DNA from: an uncultured Rhodobiaceae bacterium
Lineage (GTDB): Bacteria > Pseudomonadota > Alphaproteobacteria > Rhizobiales > TMED25
DNA length: 55,671 nt
NCBI GenBank assembly: GCA_913045225.1
Contig: CAJWPC010000007.1
Coordinates: forward strand, 1-55,671
Reading direction: 5' to 3'
Positions 25,333 to 36,506 of this stretch are shown piece after piece. Under the pieces are notes generated by a model. It was not told the DNA's origin and did not search any database. It saw only the letters and a program-made list of their open reading frames with translations. Both the position numbers and the translations under genes were made by a program. Each line of letters begins with the position of its first letter. Within the stretch, counting starts at the first letter, position 1.

Positions 25333-27290
25333 TATGACCCCCTACCCACGATTATATAAAATGTTACTATAAAAGTTAGACCTATTATCATAGAGAAGGC
25401 ATAATGATATATTAACCCAGATTGAAGCTGGACAATTTTTTTGGTTATTTTTACAACTTGTTTGGAAATCCCATCAGGGCCAAACCTATTTATAATATTT
25501 TCATCCCCCCTTTTCCAAAATATTTTACCGACTAAAACGGCTGGGCGTACAAAAATATAATTATAAATTTCATCAAAGTACCATTTGTTTAAAAGAAAGC
25601 TATATAGAACCTCTTGGTCTTTTGCAATTTTTTGAGGAATATGTGGATTTCTGATGTATAGGTAATATGCAAAGGTAACACCGATAATCATCATGATTGT
25701 TGGTGACCATTTAATGAGATATGATACGTCATGAAGCTCTTTTAATATGTAGTTGTCTTTTAAGATAAATATTGAACTTGCCCAAAATTCTTTAAATCCT
25801 GCATAAATGAATGAGTCATAGAACGCATATCCTGAAAAAATTGATCCAATAACTAATATAATTAATGGAATTAGCATAATATTTGGACTCTCATGCAAAT
25901 GCGACATTACCTCTTTTGATGCGCGTGGTGTTCCATGAAAAGTCATAAATATAAGCCTCCAAGAATAAAACGATGTCATTAATGCTGCGACTAGAAGCAT
26001 GGTGAATGCGTAAGAGCCTATGCCGAGACTTGATACATAAGCCGCTTCAACGATTGCATCTTTTGAATAAAATCCTGCCATTCCAAACAGACCAGGAACA
26101 CCAAATCCGGTCAATGCCAATGTTCCTACGAGCATGAGTATATATGTTTTTGGTATAAACTTCCTTAGACCACCCATATACCTCATGTCTTGCTCATTAG
26201 ACATTGCATGAATTACAGAACCCGCACCCAAGAATAATAGAGCTTTAAAAAAAGCATGAGTAAACAGATGAAAAATCCCAACCTGATAAGCGCCAACCCC
26301 GAGAGCAACAAACATATAGCCAAGTTGTGAACACGTAGAATAGGCTATAACTTTCTTAATATCATTTTGAACCAAGGCAACAGAAGCTGCAAAAATAGCA
26401 GTTGTTGCACCAATAAAAACTATGAACGACATTACAGATGGCGCAAGCTCATACAGGGGTGAGCATCTTGCAACTAGAAATACACCGGCGGTTACCATTG
26501 TAGCGGCGTGTATTAATGCAGAAACAGGCGTGGGACCTTCCATGGCATCTGGTAACCAAGTATGAAGAAGAAATTGTGCTGATTTTCCCATTGCGCCTAT
26601 AAAAAGCAGAAAACATATAAAGGAAATGGCACCAATAGAGTAACCAAATATATTAATCTTTTTATCTGCAAGATCAGATGCATTTGAAAATACAGTATTA
26701 AAATCAAGTGAGCCAAAGAAATAAAAAATACAAAAGATACCAAGCGCAAAGCCAAAGTCGCCTACTCTATTTACAATAAACGCCTTTATTGCAGCATTGT
26801 TAGCACTCTCTTTGTGATGCCAAAAGCCAATGAGTAGATAGGAAGCTAATCCAACCCCTTCCCACCCAAAAAATAACTGAAGGAAATTATTTGATGTCAC
26901 AAGCATTAACATTGCAAATGTGAATAATGATAGATAAGAAAAAAATCGTTGCCTAGATGGGTCGTCTTGCATATATCCGATTGAGTAGAAATGAACAATA
27001 GCAGAAACAGTGTTTACCACCACCAACATAACTGCGGTTAGCGTATCAACACGAATCGACCAACTTAAATCCAATGCCCCTGAAGACAGCCACTTTAAAA
27101 TAACAATGACTTGATCATTCTTGCCATCAACCCAACCAACATTCAACAATACATACCACGATAACAACGCAGAGATAGCAACCAATATTGAAGTTATTAA
27201 TTCAGATTTTCTAGCACCGATTGTTTTACCAAAGAGTCCGGTTAATATTGCGCCAATGAGCGGTAAAAAAACTATTGATGAGTATAGCAT
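25332..27290 (-). CDS. nuoL: NADH-quinone oxidoreductase subunit L
   Basis: This 652-aa distal antiporter-like subunit has LQLFFGWEGVGLASYLLIGF near residue 135 (helix-5 Glu), MGKSAQFLLHTWLPDAMEGP near 224 and IKKVIAYSTCSQLGYMF near 308. A long C-terminal extension (about 500-652) includes the lateral helix that runs along the membrane arm, and the final hydrophobic anchor IIGLTFIVTFYIIV. It drives proton translocation at the far end of complex I. The gene follows nuoK by 5 nt and is fused by one base to nuoM. The length is normal. Confidence 0.97.
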   Translation of the reverse strand: MLYSSIVFLPLIGAILTGLFGKTIGARKSELITSILVAISALLSWYVLLNVGWVDGKNDQVIVILKWLSSGALDLSWSIRVDTLTAVMLVVVNTVSAIVHFYSIGYMQDDPSRQRFFSYLSLFTFAMLMLVTSNNFLQLFFGWEGVGLASYLLIGFWHHKESANNAAIKAFIVNRVGDFGFALGIFCIFYFFGSLDFNTVFSNASDLADKKINIFGYSIGAISFICFLLFIGAMGKSAQFLLHTWLPDAMEGPTPVSALIHAATMVTAGVFLVARCSPLYELAPSVMSFIVFIGATTAIFAASVALVQNDIKKVIAYSTCSQLGYMFVALGVGAYQVGIFHLFTHAFFKALLFLGAGSVIHAMSNEQDMRYMGGLRKFIPKTYILMLVGTLALTGFGVPGLFGMAGFYSKDAIVEAAYVSSLGIGSYAFTMLLVAALMTSFYSWRLIFMTFHGTPRASKEVMSHLHESPNIMLIPLIILVIGSIFSGYAFYDSFIYAGFKEFWASSIFILKDNYILKELHDVSYLIKWSPTIMMIIGVTFAYYLYIRNPHIPQKIAKDQEVLYSFLLNKWYFDEIYNYIFVRPAVLVGKIFWKRGDENIINRFGPDGISKQVVKITKKIVQLQSGLIYHYAFSMIIGLTFIVTFYIIVGRGS

Positions 27291-27295
27291 GACTA

Positions 27296-27601
27296 TTAAC
27301 CCTTCATCTCGGTAATATCCTCAACTGCTATTGAGCCCTTATTTCTAAAATAGATGACTAATATCGCAAGACCAATTGCTGCCTCTGCAGCCGCTACTGT
27401 AAGAACCAATAGAGAAAATACCTGCCCTGTAATATCATTTAGATAAGTAGAAAATGCTACCAAGTTAATGTTTACCGCTAACAGCATTAACTCTATTGAC
27501 ATTAGTATGATAATTATATTTTTTTTATTTAGAAAAACCCCAAATATACCAATTACAAATAATATTGATGCAAGTGCTAGATAGTTATTAATGGCAATCA
27601 T
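27296..27601 (-). CDS. nuoK: NADH-quinone oxidoreductase subunit K
   Basis: This 101-aa protein has three membrane helices and the family segment [21 protein letters not shown] near residues 29-49, with the conserved Glu36 of the proton path. [12 protein letters not shown] near 70 holds the second conserved Glu. It is the Mrp-like small subunit linking the membrane-arm modules. It overlaps nuoJ by 4 nt at its start. A textbook length and position. Confidence 0.97.
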   Translation of the reverse strand: MIAINNYLALASILFVIGIFGVFLNKKNIIIILMSIELMLLAVNINLVAFSTYLNDITGQVFSLLVLTVAAAEAAIGLAILVIYFRNKGSIAVEDITEMKG

Positions 27602-28206
27602 ATTCCACTTCCTGGTTTCATATCTATATTTTTAATGGAGCTCTCCGCATCTCTTTCAACTTGCTTATTAATATCTTGCCTTTTAGCAGAGGGGCGATGA
27701 TTAACCGTCAGTATTATTGCACCTATCATAGATGCCAGAAGTATCAAACCGGCTAATTGAAAGAACAAAATATTATCCGTGTATAGGACTAAGCCGATTA
27801 TTTCTGTATTTGAGTATTGCGTATCTGTGCTTAAACTTAAATTGTCTGTAACTGAATAATCACGCTTCCATGTGAATAATACCAGCATAAGCTCGGCCAG
27901 TATGATAACCCCAATAGTCAACCCAATCGGCAGATAACTTATCACTGTTGATGAAATTGATTTAAATTCAACGTCCAGCATCATTACCACGAATAAGAAG
28001 AGGACTGCAACAGCTCCAACATAAACTATGACTAGTATGAAAGCTAAAAATTCTGCACCGAGTATGAGAAATATCCCTGCGGAATTGAAAAAACATAAAA
28101 TTAAGAAAAGGACAGAATGTACCGGATTACGCGATAATATCACCATGAAAGCGGAAGCTATCATAATAAATGAGAACAAATAGAATAATAAGCTCACTAC
28201 GATCAT
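27598..28206 (-). CDS. nuoJ: NADH-quinone oxidoreductase subunit J
   Basis: This 202-aa protein has five helices, with [19 protein letters not shown] near residue 28 and [19 protein letters not shown] near 51; the latter carries the pi-bulge helix typical of NuoJ. It is a core membrane subunit near the quinone site. The frame is open 8 codons further upstream to 28230, but ATG 28206 has AGG seven nt upstream in the nuoI stop region and avoids a 20-nt overlap. The C-terminal tail is hydrophilic (from about residue 160), longer than in E. coli but usual in alphaproteobacteria. It overlaps nuoK by 4 nt. Confidence 0.95.
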   Translation of the reverse strand: MIVVSLLFYLFSFIMIASAFMVILSRNPVHSVLFLILCFFNSAGIFLILGAEFLAFILVIVYVGAVAVLFLFVVMMLDVEFKSISSTVISYLPIGLTIGVIILAELMLVLFTWKRDYSVTDNLSLSTDTQYSNTEIIGLVLYTDNILFFQLAGLILLASMIGAIILTVNHRPSAKRQDINKQVERDAESSIKNIDMKPGSGI

Positions 28207-28210
28207 TTTT

Positions 28211-28702
28211 TTACCTATATTTTGCGTCAAGCTCTATGTTTTTTGAGATTGCCTCTTCCCATCTGTCTCCATTCGAGAGAAGTCTCTCTTTGTCGTAATA
28301 TAATTCTTCTCGGGTTTCAGTTGCAAACTCAAAATTCGGACCTTCAACAATGGCGTCAACTGGGCATGCTTCTTGACAATACCCACAGTATATACACTTT
28401 ACCATATCAATATCATAACGAGTTGTTCTTCGGGTGCCGTCATTTTGACGTGGACCTACTTCGATTGTAATAGCCTGTGCTGGACATATGGCCTCGCACA
28501 GCTTACAACCAATACACCGCTCCTCACCATTTGGATATCTTCGAAGTGCATGCTCTCCTCGAAACCTAGGAGATAGTGAACCCTTCTCAAAAGGGTAGTT
28601 AATTGTCGCTTTGGGCTTAAAAAAGTAACGCATTGCAAGCCTAAACGCACGAATGAATTCAATTAGTAAAAAACTTCTAAAAACCCTGATTACTCTCTTC
28701 AT
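28211..28702 (-). CDS. nuoI: NADH-quinone oxidoreductase subunit I
   Basis: This 163-aa peripheral subunit has two [4Fe-4S] clusters (N6a/N6b) bound by [16 protein letters not shown] near residue 63 and [16 protein letters not shown] near 102. An N-terminal amphipathic region ([20 protein letters not shown]) is typical of the bacterial and mitochondrial TYKY subunit. It relays electrons from NuoG towards NuoB and quinone. It lies between nuoH (14 nt) and nuoJ. All eight ligating Cys are present. Confidence 0.97.
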   Translation of the reverse strand: MKRVIRVFRSFLLIEFIRAFRLAMRYFFKPKATINYPFEKGSLSPRFRGEHALRRYPNGEERCIGCKLCEAICPAQAITIEVGPRQNDGTRRTTRYDIDMVKCIYCGYCQEACPVDAIVEGPNFEFATETREELYYDKERLLSNGDRWEEAISKNIELDAKYR

Positions 28703-28716
28703 ATCTTTCTCTTATC

Positions 28717-29724
28717 CTATTTAAAAAATACAACGAATGTTGCCGTTACCGCAACCATCACAAGTGACAGAGGCAAAAAAACTTTCCATCCTAATCTCAT
28801 TAACTGGTCATACCTGTATCTAGGAACCATCGCTTTGACCATTGCGAACATAAAGAACATAAAACATACTTTTATAACAAACCAAACGAAACCCGGAATA
28901 AAGTCGAGAATGGGTAGAGGGGCATGCCATCCACCAAGAAATAAAATGGTTGCAAACGCACACATTAAAACAATCGATACATATTCACCGAGCATGAACA
29001 TCAGGTAAGGAGTAGATGAGTATTCCACCATAAAACCAGCAACAAGTTCTGACTCAGCTTCAGGCAGATCGAATGGAGGCCTGTTCGTTTCGGCTAAGGC
29101 AGAAATAAAAAATACTACAAACATTGGAAACAGTGGGATAAAGTACCAGTTTAAAATTCCGTAATCACCCGATTGGGCGTTTACAATATCAGTTAAATTG
29201 AGCGAACCACTCAATAAAATAACTGTAATAATCACAAATCCAATGGACACCTCATAAGATACCATTTGCGCTGCAGATCTGAGGGCGCCGAGGAAAGGAT
29301 ATTTGGAGTTAGATGCCCATCCCCCCATGATAATCCCGTAAACACCCAACGATGAAATTGCAAGGATATACAATACACCTATATTGATATCAGCCAAAAC
29401 AATACCTGCATCAAATGGAATTACGGCCCAAGCCGAAATCGCGAAGACGGTTGTAACAAATGGTGCAAGTAAAAAGACTGCCTTATCTGCTTTAGACGGG
29501 ATAATAACTTCTTTTAATACAAATTTTAATAGGTCCGCAAAAGATTGCAAAAGACCGAATGCACCAACAACATTTGGACCTCGTCTCATCTGCACTGCCG
29601 CCCATATCTTTCGATCTGCTAGCAATAAGAATGCTATTGTAATTAATAGTGTAGTTATCAAAAAAACACTCTTTGCAGCGATGATCGCCGCAGGATAGAG
29701 ATACATTGATAATATATTATCCAT
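28717..29724 (-). CDS. nuoH: NADH-quinone oxidoreductase subunit H
   Basis: This 335-aa membrane subunit has eight helices. [19 protein letters not shown] near residue 38, [20 protein letters not shown] near 135 and [20 protein letters not shown] near 213 are the diagnostic NuoH segments that form the quinone chamber and the start of the proton path. It overlaps the nuoG end by 8 nt and lies 14 nt before nuoI. The length is normal. Confidence 0.97.
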   Translation of the reverse strand: MDNILSMYLYPAAIIAAKSVFLITTLLITIAFLLLADRKIWAAVQMRRGPNVVGAFGLLQSFADLLKFVLKEVIIPSKADKAVFLLAPFVTTVFAISAWAVIPFDAGIVLADINIGVLYILAISSLGVYGIIMGGWASNSKYPFLGALRSAAQMVSYEVSIGFVIITVILLSGSLNLTDIVNAQSGDYGILNWYFIPLFPMFVVFFISALAETNRPPFDLPEAESELVAGFMVEYSSTPYLMFMLGEYVSIVLMCAFATILFLGGWHAPLPILDFIPGFVWFVIKVCFMFFMFAMVKAMVPRYRYDQLMRLGWKVFLPLSLVMVAVTATFVVFFK

Positions 29725-31771
29725 TTTTAATCTCGATGCTATTCTTTTGCATGCTGCATTCTCCCATAACCTTGCTTGATCTTGCTATAGAATTTGTAAG
29801 GTAATAGTCTGTAATGGTATTTGAGAATGCGTTACCGTTTAACTTCTGTTTTCGATTAGATAGTTGATCTAAACCATGAAAAGTATCACTTTCAATATGA
29901 TTGATATTTGAGAATATAGGATACTCTTTTCTGAGACCGGCTCTAACATCCTCAAAATTAGTATAATTAAGTGATTTTTTGACTCTTTTTGATATCTCAA
30001 CAATTATCTTCCAGTTATCTCTGGCATCTCCAGGTGGGAAGACCGCTCGGTTTGTCTCCTGCAATCTGCCCTCTGTATTCATATATAAACCATTTTTTTC
30101 TGTGTAGCAGGCTCCAGGAAGAACTATATCGGCATTAGTTGCACCTCTATCTCCATGACTCCCTATATATACAGTATGTTTATTTTTGGCATCGACCTCA
30201 TCGGCATCGAGAAGGAATAATAATTCTATCTCACTTGATGACGCCATCTTTTTAGCGCAATATTTTTCATCTTGAGGTAGAAAGTCGAGATCTAAGCCGG
30301 CAACTCGCGATGCGTATTTATGTAAAACAGCTACCCCATTCCAATCCTCTCGGATTGAACCAGTTTTTTCTGCGCAGTCAATAACCTGAGATAAAATGAT
30401 TGTTCCATCATCCCTTAAGAAGACGTCATCACCCAACAGCCAGATGATATTTTTAAAGTCGCTCAATGGAATATTTTTTAGGTCTATACTCTTTGGTGAG
30501 TCGCCAATGAAAGTATAATCATAGGTCAGATCATGCTCTTGACCTATAACATATAAACTCAAATTCCCAGTTAGCCATCTTTTGCGTATACGAGCATTCA
30601 GAACAGGAGATTCCATTCTTGGATTTGAACCGATAATAACTATTGCGTCGGCATTCTCAATACCAGCTATTGTTGGATTAAAGATGTATGATGATCTCCC
30701 ATATTGATTGCCCAATATTGACCCATCTTGTCTACAGTCGTACTTATTTGAACCGATCTTTTCCATTAATTTCTTCATAAGAAACATTTCCTCAGCCGAC
30801 ACCATATCACCTGCTATGGCTCCGATCCTATCTGGGTCAGTTTTTTTTATGAGCTTTGTTAGCAATGTTAGTGCTATATCCCATGATACCGGGATCAATT
30901 TACCGTTTTCACGAATGTATGGGGTATCAATCCTCTGAGTTTTTAAGCCATCCCAAACAAATCTTGTTTTATCGGAAATCCACTCCTCGTTTATTTCCTC
31001 ATTGTACCTTGGCATAATTCGCATCACTTCGGAACCTTTTGAGTCGATCCTTATGTTAGACCCTATACCATCCATAACATCTATGGATTCAGTTTTTCGG
31101 AGCTCCCAAGGTCTTGCATGATATTCATAAGGCTTTGATGTTAAAGCACCAACTGGGCAAAGATCAATAATATTTCCTTGTAACTCTGATGACATTCCCT
31201 TTTCTAGGTAGGTGGTTATCTCCATATTTTCTCCCCTATGGATTGCCCCCAACTCTTCAGTGCCTGCGACCTCTGATGTAAATCTTACGCATCTTGTACA
31301 GTGTATACATCTGGTCATTGTCGTTTTTACAAGCGGACCAATATTCTTGTTATCAACAGCTCTCTTATTCTCTTTGTACCTGCTCTTATTTATTCCATAA
31401 TGCAAGGCTTGATCCTGTAAGTCACACTCACCACCTTGGTCACATATAGGACAATCCAATGGGTGATTAACCAAGAGAAATTCCATTGCACCCTTTCTTG
31501 CATTGTGAACCTGGTCTGTATTTGTTAGAACCTCGGGTAACTCTCCATTTGGACCTGGTCTTAAATCAGACAAGGAGAAATGACATGAGGCAACTGGTTT
31601 TGGGGCACCCTTGACCTCAACTAGACACATCCTACAGTTCCCTGCTATTGATAATTTATCATGATAGCAAAATCGTGGAACCTCTATATCTGTTAATTCC
31701 AGGGCCTGAATTAGAGTCAAATTCTCCTCAAATTCATGTTCTTTGCCATTTATTAATATTTTTTTTGACAT
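29717..31771 (-). CDS. nuoG: NADH-quinone oxidoreductase subunit G
   Basis: This 684-aa iron-sulfur subunit has an N-terminal ferredoxin domain ([19 protein letters not shown] near residue 36, [2Fe-2S]), a His/Cys-ligated cluster ([19 protein letters not shown] near 101) and a [4Fe-4S] set ([13 protein letters not shown] near 151). A molybdopterin-oxidoreductase-like domain without cofactor function in this context occupies the remainder. It forms the electron wire of the hydrophilic arm. The size is typical of alphaproteobacteria and mitochondria (about 690) and smaller than E. coli NuoG (about 900). It overlaps nuoH by 8 nt and starts 8 nt after nuoF. Confidence 0.97.
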   Translation of the reverse strand: MSKKILINGKEHEFEENLTLIQALELTDIEVPRFCYHDKLSIAGNCRMCLVEVKGAPKPVASCHFSLSDLRPGPNGELPEVLTNTDQVHNARKGAMEFLLVNHPLDCPICDQGGECDLQDQALHYGINKSRYKENKRAVDNKNIGPLVKTTMTRCIHCTRCVRFTSEVAGTEELGAIHRGENMEITTYLEKGMSSELQGNIIDLCPVGALTSKPYEYHARPWELRKTESIDVMDGIGSNIRIDSKGSEVMRIMPRYNEEINEEWISDKTRFVWDGLKTQRIDTPYIRENGKLIPVSWDIALTLLTKLIKKTDPDRIGAIAGDMVSAEEMFLMKKLMEKIGSNKYDCRQDGSILGNQYGRSSYIFNPTIAGIENADAIVIIGSNPRMESPVLNARIRKRWLTGNLSLYVIGQEHDLTYDYTFIGDSPKSIDLKNIPLSDFKNIIWLLGDDVFLRDDGTIILSQVIDCAEKTGSIREDWNGVAVLHKYASRVAGLDLDFLPQDEKYCAKKMASSSEIELLFLLDADEVDAKNKHTVYIGSHGDRGATNADIVLPGACYTEKNGLYMNTEGRLQETNRAVFPPGDARDNWKIIVEISKRVKKSLNYTNFEDVRAGLRKEYPIFSNINHIESDTFHGLDQLSNRKQKLNGNAFSNTITDYYLTNSIARSSKVMGECSMQKNSIEIKNG

Positions 31772-31779
31772 TCTAACTC

Positions 31780-33039
31780 TTATTTATTTATTCTGTTTTC
31801 AATTTCATGCCTGAAATGTCTAATTAAACCTTGAATGGGCCAAGCAGCAGCATCTCCAAGAGCGCATATGGTGTGACCTTCAACTTGCTTTGTAACCTCT
31901 TGTAGCATATCAATTTCATCGATACTGGCATCACCTTTCGTCATTCGATCCATCACTCTCCACATCCAACCGGTTCCTTCACGGCATGGTGTGCATTGAC
32001 CACAACTCTCATGCTTGTAGAAATAGCTCAGCCTAGCTATTGCCCCAACAATATCTGTCGATTTATCCATAACAATAACTGCCGCGGTACCAAGTCCAGA
32101 ATTTAACTCTTTGAGGGTATCAAAATCCATTGATAGATTCTGACATAGATCAGCGGGTAAACATGGTACAGAAGAGCCGCCAGGTATTACGGCAAGTAAG
32201 TTATCCCATCCACCCCTAACACCACCAGCATGTTTTTCAAGCAGCTCACGAAGAGTTATTCCCATTTCTTCTTCAACATTACACGGCGTATTAACATGAC
32301 CTGATATACAGAATAATTTGGTGCCTGTATTGTTTGGCTTTCCCAAAGAGGAAAACCATTCGGCTCCCCTTCTCAATATTTCAGGTGTTACCGCTATTGA
32401 CTCTACATTGTTTACTGTTGTAGGACATCCATAAAGCCCGCAATTAGCTGGAAATGGAGGTTTAAGTCTTGGCATTCCTTTTTTACCTTCAAGGCTCTCT
32501 AATAATGCGGTTTCCTCACCGCATATGTATGCCCCTGCTCCATGGTGCACGTAAATATCAAAATCCCATCCCGATTGACATGCATTTTTTCCGATAAAGC
32601 CAGCTTCATAGGCCTCATCAATTGCCTTTTGTAGGGAGTATCTCTCATTTACATACTCGCCTCTAACATAAACATAACAGACATTGGCACTCATTGCGAA
32701 TGAAGCAATTAAACATCCTTCTATGAATTGATGGGGCTCATTTCGTAATATTTCTCTATCTTTACAGGTGCCAGGCTCCGACTCATCTGCGTTGACAACA
32801 AGATAGTGTGGGCGATCCTTAACCTCTTTTGGCATGAAGGACCATTTTAATCCAGTTGGAAACCCGGCACCACCCCGACCCCTCAGGCCGGATGCCTTTA
32901 ATTCTTCAATTATCCAATCTTTGCCCTTGCTTAATAAAGTTTTCGTGCTATCCCAATTACCCCTCCGGATTGCAGCACTGATTTCAGAGCTGTTGGCCCC
33001 GTATATATTTGTAAATATTTTATCTTCATTCTTAAGCAT
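31780..33039 (-). CDS. nuoF: NADH-quinone oxidoreductase subunit F
   Basis: This 419-aa flavoprotein oxidises NADH. It has [20 protein letters not shown] near residue 52 (NADH/FMN site), [18 protein letters not shown] near 172 (FMN) and the N3 [4Fe-4S] cluster motif [13 protein letters not shown] near 343 with a fourth Cys in [12 protein letters not shown] near 388. It overlaps nuoE by 8 nt, giving coupled synthesis of the NADH-dehydrogenase module (E, F, G). Confidence 0.97.
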   Translation of the reverse strand: MLKNEDKIFTNIYGANSSEISAAIRRGNWDSTKTLLSKGKDWIIEELKASGLRGRGGAGFPTGLKWSFMPKEVKDRPHYLVVNADESEPGTCKDREILRNEPHQFIEGCLIASFAMSANVCYVYVRGEYVNERYSLQKAIDEAYEAGFIGKNACQSGWDFDIYVHHGAGAYICGEETALLESLEGKKGMPRLKPPFPANCGLYGCPTTVNNVESIAVTPEILRRGAEWFSSLGKPNNTGTKLFCISGHVNTPCNVEEEMGITLRELLEKHAGGVRGGWDNLLAVIPGGSSVPCLPADLCQNLSMDFDTLKELNSGLGTAAVIVMDKSTDIVGAIARLSYFYKHESCGQCTPCREGTGWMWRVMDRMTKGDASIDEIDMLQEVTKQVEGHTICALGDAAAWPIQGLIRHFRHEIENRINK

Positions 33040-33676
33040 TTTTGGCCTCTAAACCTGGTTTTGTTCTATTTTTTGCAATCTCTTCTATTTCATCCTCAGT
33101 TAAAATTTTTATATTTTTATTATCTGGAGCTGATGAAAGCCTGTCTTTATATGAGCCAGGTTTTATCTCTTTTTTACTCCTTAGATCGTCTATAATATTT
33201 TTTAAATCAGTTACAGCTAAATCTTCGTAATAATCATCGTTTATCTGGATTACTGGTGCATTACAACAAGCACCAAGACATTCCACTTCTACCCATGATA
33301 GGTTGTCTTTGCTTACTGAACTCTGCTCTCCAATTTCTTCACGCAGTAGACTCTTTAATTTTTCTGAACCTGATAGCATACATGGTGTAGTACCACATAT
33401 TTGAAAATGATGAGCGCCAACTGGGTTAAGGTTAAACATAGTGTAGAATGTTGCGATCTCCATCACACGAATTTGTGGTAGATCTAGAAATTTGGCAATA
33501 TAATCTATAATATCTGATGATAACCAACCTTTATTTTGTCTCTGTGCAATCCACAAAATTGATATAATCGCCGATCCTTCTCTACCTTTGGGATATTTCT
33601 TAAGCTCCCTTTCAGCTAGTAATAAATTCTCCTTAGTGAAGCTGAAGTTATTATTATTTTTTTTGTTTTCTGTCAT
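33032..33676 (-). CDS. nuoE: NADH-quinone oxidoreductase subunit E
   Basis: This 214-aa thioredoxin-fold [2Fe-2S] subunit has the cluster ligands in [12 protein letters not shown] near residue 116 and [16 protein letters not shown] near 150, and the upstream motif [15 protein letters not shown]. It carries the off-path cluster N1a beside NuoF. A C-terminal tail of about 40 residues ([20 protein letters not shown] and beyond) is longer than in E. coli NuoE (166 aa) but shorter than in some alphaproteobacteria. It overlaps nuoF by 8 nt and starts 8 nt after nuoD. Confidence 0.96.
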   Translation of the reverse strand: MTENKKNNNNFSFTKENLLLAERELKKYPKGREGSAIISILWIAQRQNKGWLSSDIIDYIAKFLDLPQIRVMEIATFYTMFNLNPVGAHHFQICGTTPCMLSGSEKLKSLLREEIGEQSSVSKDNLSWVEVECLGACCNAPVIQINDDYYEDLAVTDLKNIIDDLRSKKEIKPGSYKDRLSSAPDNKNIKILTEDEIEEIAKNRTKPGLEAKNA

Positions 33677-33684
33677 TATATAAT

Positions 33685-34872
33685 CTACCGATCAACTTCG
33701 CCAAAAACGATATCAAGAGAGCCGAGTACAGCTGACACATCAGCGAGCATATGCCCTTTACACATGTAATCCATTGCTTGTAAATGAGCAAAACCTGGCG
33801 CCCTGATTTTACAGCGATATGGTTTATTTGAGTCATCAGAAACTAAGTACACACCGAATTCACCTTTTGGTGCTTCAACGGCTCTATAAATTTCGCCTTT
33901 AGGCACATGGTATCCCTCTGTGTATAATTTAAAGTGATGTATCAGCGCTTCCATTGACTTTTTCATTTCAGCTCTTTTTGGTGGAAATAATTTATTATTT
34001 TCTGTGGATACAGGGCCACCCTCTTTTCTTAACATATCTATACACTGTGACATTATTTTTAATGATTGCTTCATTTCTTCAACCCTCAAGAGGTATCTGT
34101 CATAACAATCACTATTCTTTCCAACAGGAATTTCAAATTGTAGCTCCGAGTATATTTCATACGGTTGAGATCTTCTCAGATCCCATGGAAGCCCAGTCCC
34201 CCTAATCATTACTCCAGAAAAGCCATATTGTTGAGCGTCTTCCTGGCTTATGAAGCCAATATCAACATTTCTCTGTTTAAAAATTCTATTCTCAGTTAAG
34301 AGCTCTTCGATATCATTAATAACAACTGGGTGTGTTTCAGTAAAATTCTCGATATCATCAATAAGATCATCAGGCAGGTCTTGATGCACGCCACCAGGTC
34401 GGAAATATGCTGCATGCATCCTACTTCCAGATGCCCTTTCATAAAAGCACATCAATTTCTCGCGTTCTTCAAAACCCCAAAGTGGTGGGGTCAAGGCGCC
34501 GACATCCATTGCTTGTGTTGTGATATTCAGTAGATGTGATAATATTCTTCCAATTTCCGAGTATAAAACTCTAATTATCTGTCCACGACGAGGAACATCA
34601 ATACCCAATAGGGACTCCACAGCAAGAGAAAAAGCATGCTCTTGGTTCATGGGCGCGACATAGTCAAGGCGGTCAAAATATGGTACTGCCTGAGTGTATG
34701 TTTTATTTTCAATAAGCTTTTCTGTACCCCGATGCAAAAGTCCAATATGGGGGTCAACACGATCTACAATCTCACCATCCAGCTCAAGTACTAATCTTAA
34801 GACTCCATGCGCAGCAGGATGCTGTGGTCCAAAATTTATTGTGAAAGTATTATCTTTTTTTGTATTATTCAT
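33685..34872 (-). CDS. nuoD: NADH-quinone oxidoreductase subunit D
   Basis: This 395-aa protein (49-kDa-type subunit) has [19 protein letters not shown] near the N-terminus, [18 protein letters not shown] near 44, [18 protein letters not shown] near 70 and [12 protein letters not shown] at the end. The quinone-site His and Tyr regions are present. It has its own gene here, not fused to nuoC as in E. coli. Three in-frame ATGs are possible (34887, 34878, 34872). I prefer 34872, which gives the 8-nt overlap with nuoC that recurs at four other junctions in this window. Confidence 0.95.
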   Translation of the reverse strand: MNNTKKDNTFTINFGPQHPAAHGVLRLVLELDGEIVDRVDPHIGLLHRGTEKLIENKTYTQAVPYFDRLDYVAPMNQEHAFSLAVESLLGIDVPRRGQIIRVLYSEIGRILSHLLNITTQAMDVGALTPPLWGFEEREKLMCFYERASGSRMHAAYFRPGGVHQDLPDDLIDDIENFTETHPVVINDIEELLTENRIFKQRNVDIGFISQEDAQQYGFSGVMIRGTGLPWDLRRSQPYEIYSELQFEIPVGKNSDCYDRYLLRVEEMKQSLKIMSQCIDMLRKEGGPVSTENNKLFPPKRAEMKKSMEALIHHFKLYTEGYHVPKGEIYRAVEAPKGEFGVYLVSDDSNKPYRCKIRAPGFAHLQAMDYMCKGHMLADVSAVLGSLDIVFGEVDR

Positions 34873-35485
34873 CTTCATTGGTCTCATTACTGTTTACATC
34901 TGAAATATGCCCCAACCACGGGCTCTCAAAATCGAAATCTCTAAATTCTTGCCCAAGCTCCACGGGCTCTTGAATTACCCTTTTTTGCGTATCATCGTAT
35001 CTAACTTGAGTATACCCAGTGAGAGGAAAATCTTTTCGTAGAGGGAATCCCTGGAAATTGTAATCCGTCAGCATACGTCTCATATCAGGATGATTGGAGA
35101 AAGTTATTCCATATAGATCATATGCCTCTCTCTCATACCACTCTGCTGCTGGAAAGATGTTGACAATGGATGGGACCGGTTGGTTATCACTGGTTGAAAT
35201 TTTAACTCTTATTCTTTTATTTTTAGTCATTGATAATAGATGATAAACGACATCAAATCTGTCAGGCCGATTTGGGTAATCAACTCCACAAATGTCAATT
35301 AATGTTGAATATTGTAAGTCCCTTGACTCTTTTAAGAATCTAATAAAATCTTGAGTAATAGCTGATGCGATAGAAACCGAAAAATCATGGTAGGATTCGA
35401 TATTAATAATTGATTTTTTGAAGTTTGCATAGAGTAGCTTCTGAATGTCTTCATCATTTAGGTTTGCAGGGTTTTTTTTAGGCAT
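34865..35485 (-). CDS. nuoC: NADH-quinone oxidoreductase subunit C
   Basis: This 206-aa 30-kDa-type subunit has [20 protein letters not shown] near residue 83 and the diagnostic ERE-type segment [20 protein letters not shown] near 132, then [10 protein letters not shown] near 168 and [19 protein letters not shown]. It helps form the quinone-proximal connection of the hydrophilic arm. It lies 12 nt after nuoB and overlaps nuoD. Confidence 0.96.
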   Translation of the reverse strand: MPKKNPANLNDEDIQKLLYANFKKSIINIESYHDFSVSIASAITQDFIRFLKESRDLQYSTLIDICGVDYPNRPDRFDVVYHLLSMTKNKRIRVKISTSDNQPVPSIVNIFPAAEWYEREAYDLYGITFSNHPDMRRMLTDYNFQGFPLRKDFPLTGYTQVRYDDTQKRVIQEPVELGQEFRDFDFESPWLGHISDVNSNETNEDE

Positions 35486-35497
35486 TGGAATACTTGA

Positions 35498-36019
35498 TTA
35501 TCTTGTTATATTTCCGGTTCTTCGTATTTTTCGTTGCAATTGTAGAATCCCATACAACAACGCTTCTGCTGTTGGGGGGCAGCCAGGAACATAAACATCT
35601 ACTGGTACAATCCTATCACAGCCTCTAACTACAGAGTATGAATAATGGTAGTAACCTCCACCATTAGCACAACTACCCATTGAAATAACATAGCGTGGCT
35701 CCGGCATTTGGTCGTAAACTTTTCTTAGGGCTGGCGCCATTTTATTTGTGAGTGTTCCAGCGACAATCATGAGATCAGATTGCCTTGGTGAAGCTCTTGG
35801 CGCAGTACCAAATCTTTCAAGATCATATCTTGGCATAGATGCCTGCATCATTTCAACCGCACAACAAGCGAGTCCAAATGTCATCCACATCAAGGAGCCA
35901 GTTCTAGCCCAGTTTATTAACTCATCAACAGAGGTTACAAGAAAGCCTTTATCTGATAATTCCCCTGATAAACCTTTGAAATACTCGTCTTGATCTATGG
36001 TTTGATCTTGTATCGTCAT
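35498..36019 (-). CDS. nuoB: NADH-quinone oxidoreductase subunit B
   Basis: This 173-aa subunit carries the terminal N2 [4Fe-4S] cluster next to quinone: [20 protein letters not shown] near residue 47 (tandem Cys), [20 protein letters not shown] near 112 and [20 protein letters not shown] near 141. The frame is open to 36067, but ATG 36019 falls immediately after the nuoA stop and removes a 47-nt overlap, and the resulting length is normal. The start has only a weak Shine-Dalgarno, so coupling to nuoA termination is likely. Confidence 0.95.
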   Translation of the reverse strand: MTIQDQTIDQDEYFKGLSGELSDKGFLVTSVDELINWARTGSLMWMTFGLACCAVEMMQASMPRYDLERFGTAPRASPRQSDLMIVAGTLTNKMAPALRKVYDQMPEPRYVISMGSCANGGGYYHYSYSVVRGCDRIVPVDVYVPGCPPTAEALLYGILQLQRKIRRTGNITR

Positions 36020-36020
36020 A

Positions 36021-36398
36021 TTAGTCCCACTCGAGTGCGCCTTTTTTCCATTCATATACAAAACCAACGGTTAGAACTGCTAAAAAGATCATCATGGATA
36101 TGTAGCCGAACACACCAATTTTACCTAGCGTAATCGCCCAAGGGAATAGGAATGCTACCTCAAGATCAAATATAATAAATAAAATTGCTACTAAGTAAAA
36201 TCTTATATCAAACTTTACGCGGGCATTTTCGAATGGTTCAAAACCACATTCGTAAGTAGATAATTTTTCATTATCCGGATTTGATTTCGCCAATATAAAA
36301 GATGACCCCATAAGAGCGGCAGATACAACTATTGCAACACCAATAAAAATCAGAATAGGTAGGTAATCAAGAATGATTGGATTCATAAATAATTCCAT
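36021..36398 (-). CDS. nuoA: NADH-quinone oxidoreductase subunit A
   Basis: This 125-aa protein has three membrane helices, the [21 protein letters not shown]-type loop near residue 47-66 (with the conserved Cys) and [20 protein letters not shown] near 67. It is the first gene of the nuo operon. A second in-frame ATG four codons in (36386) has GGA upstream and gives the more usual N-terminus, so the start is uncertain by 12 nt. The promoter should lie in the 108 bp that separate it from the divergent GST gene. Confidence 0.95.
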   Translation of the reverse strand: MELFMNPIILDYLPILIFIGVAIVVSAALMGSSFILAKSNPDNEKLSTYECGFEPFENARVKFDIRFYLVAILFIIFDLEVAFLFPWAITLGKIGVFGYISMMIFLAVLTVGFVYEWKKGALEWD

Positions 36399-36506
36399 GT
36401 GTAATTTAAATTATTATTATTATAAATTGACTGTCATAACAAGTAATTTAATATTAAAATTTACATTATAAGCAACTTTTATGAATTTCAAATAATTGAT
36501 AAAAAG
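36399..36506. promoter_or_regulatory. Divergent promoter region between nuoA and the GST gene
   Basis: This 108-bp, very AT-rich gap must drive both the nuo operon (minus) and the GST gene (plus). On the minus strand, two TATAAT matches occur (complement at 36419-36424 and 36465-36470); a TTGAAA lies about 15 nt upstream of the second. On the plus strand a TTGACT at 36427-36432 is followed by TA-rich sequence. None has ideal spacing, so individual promoters are not assigned. Confidence 0.35.
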
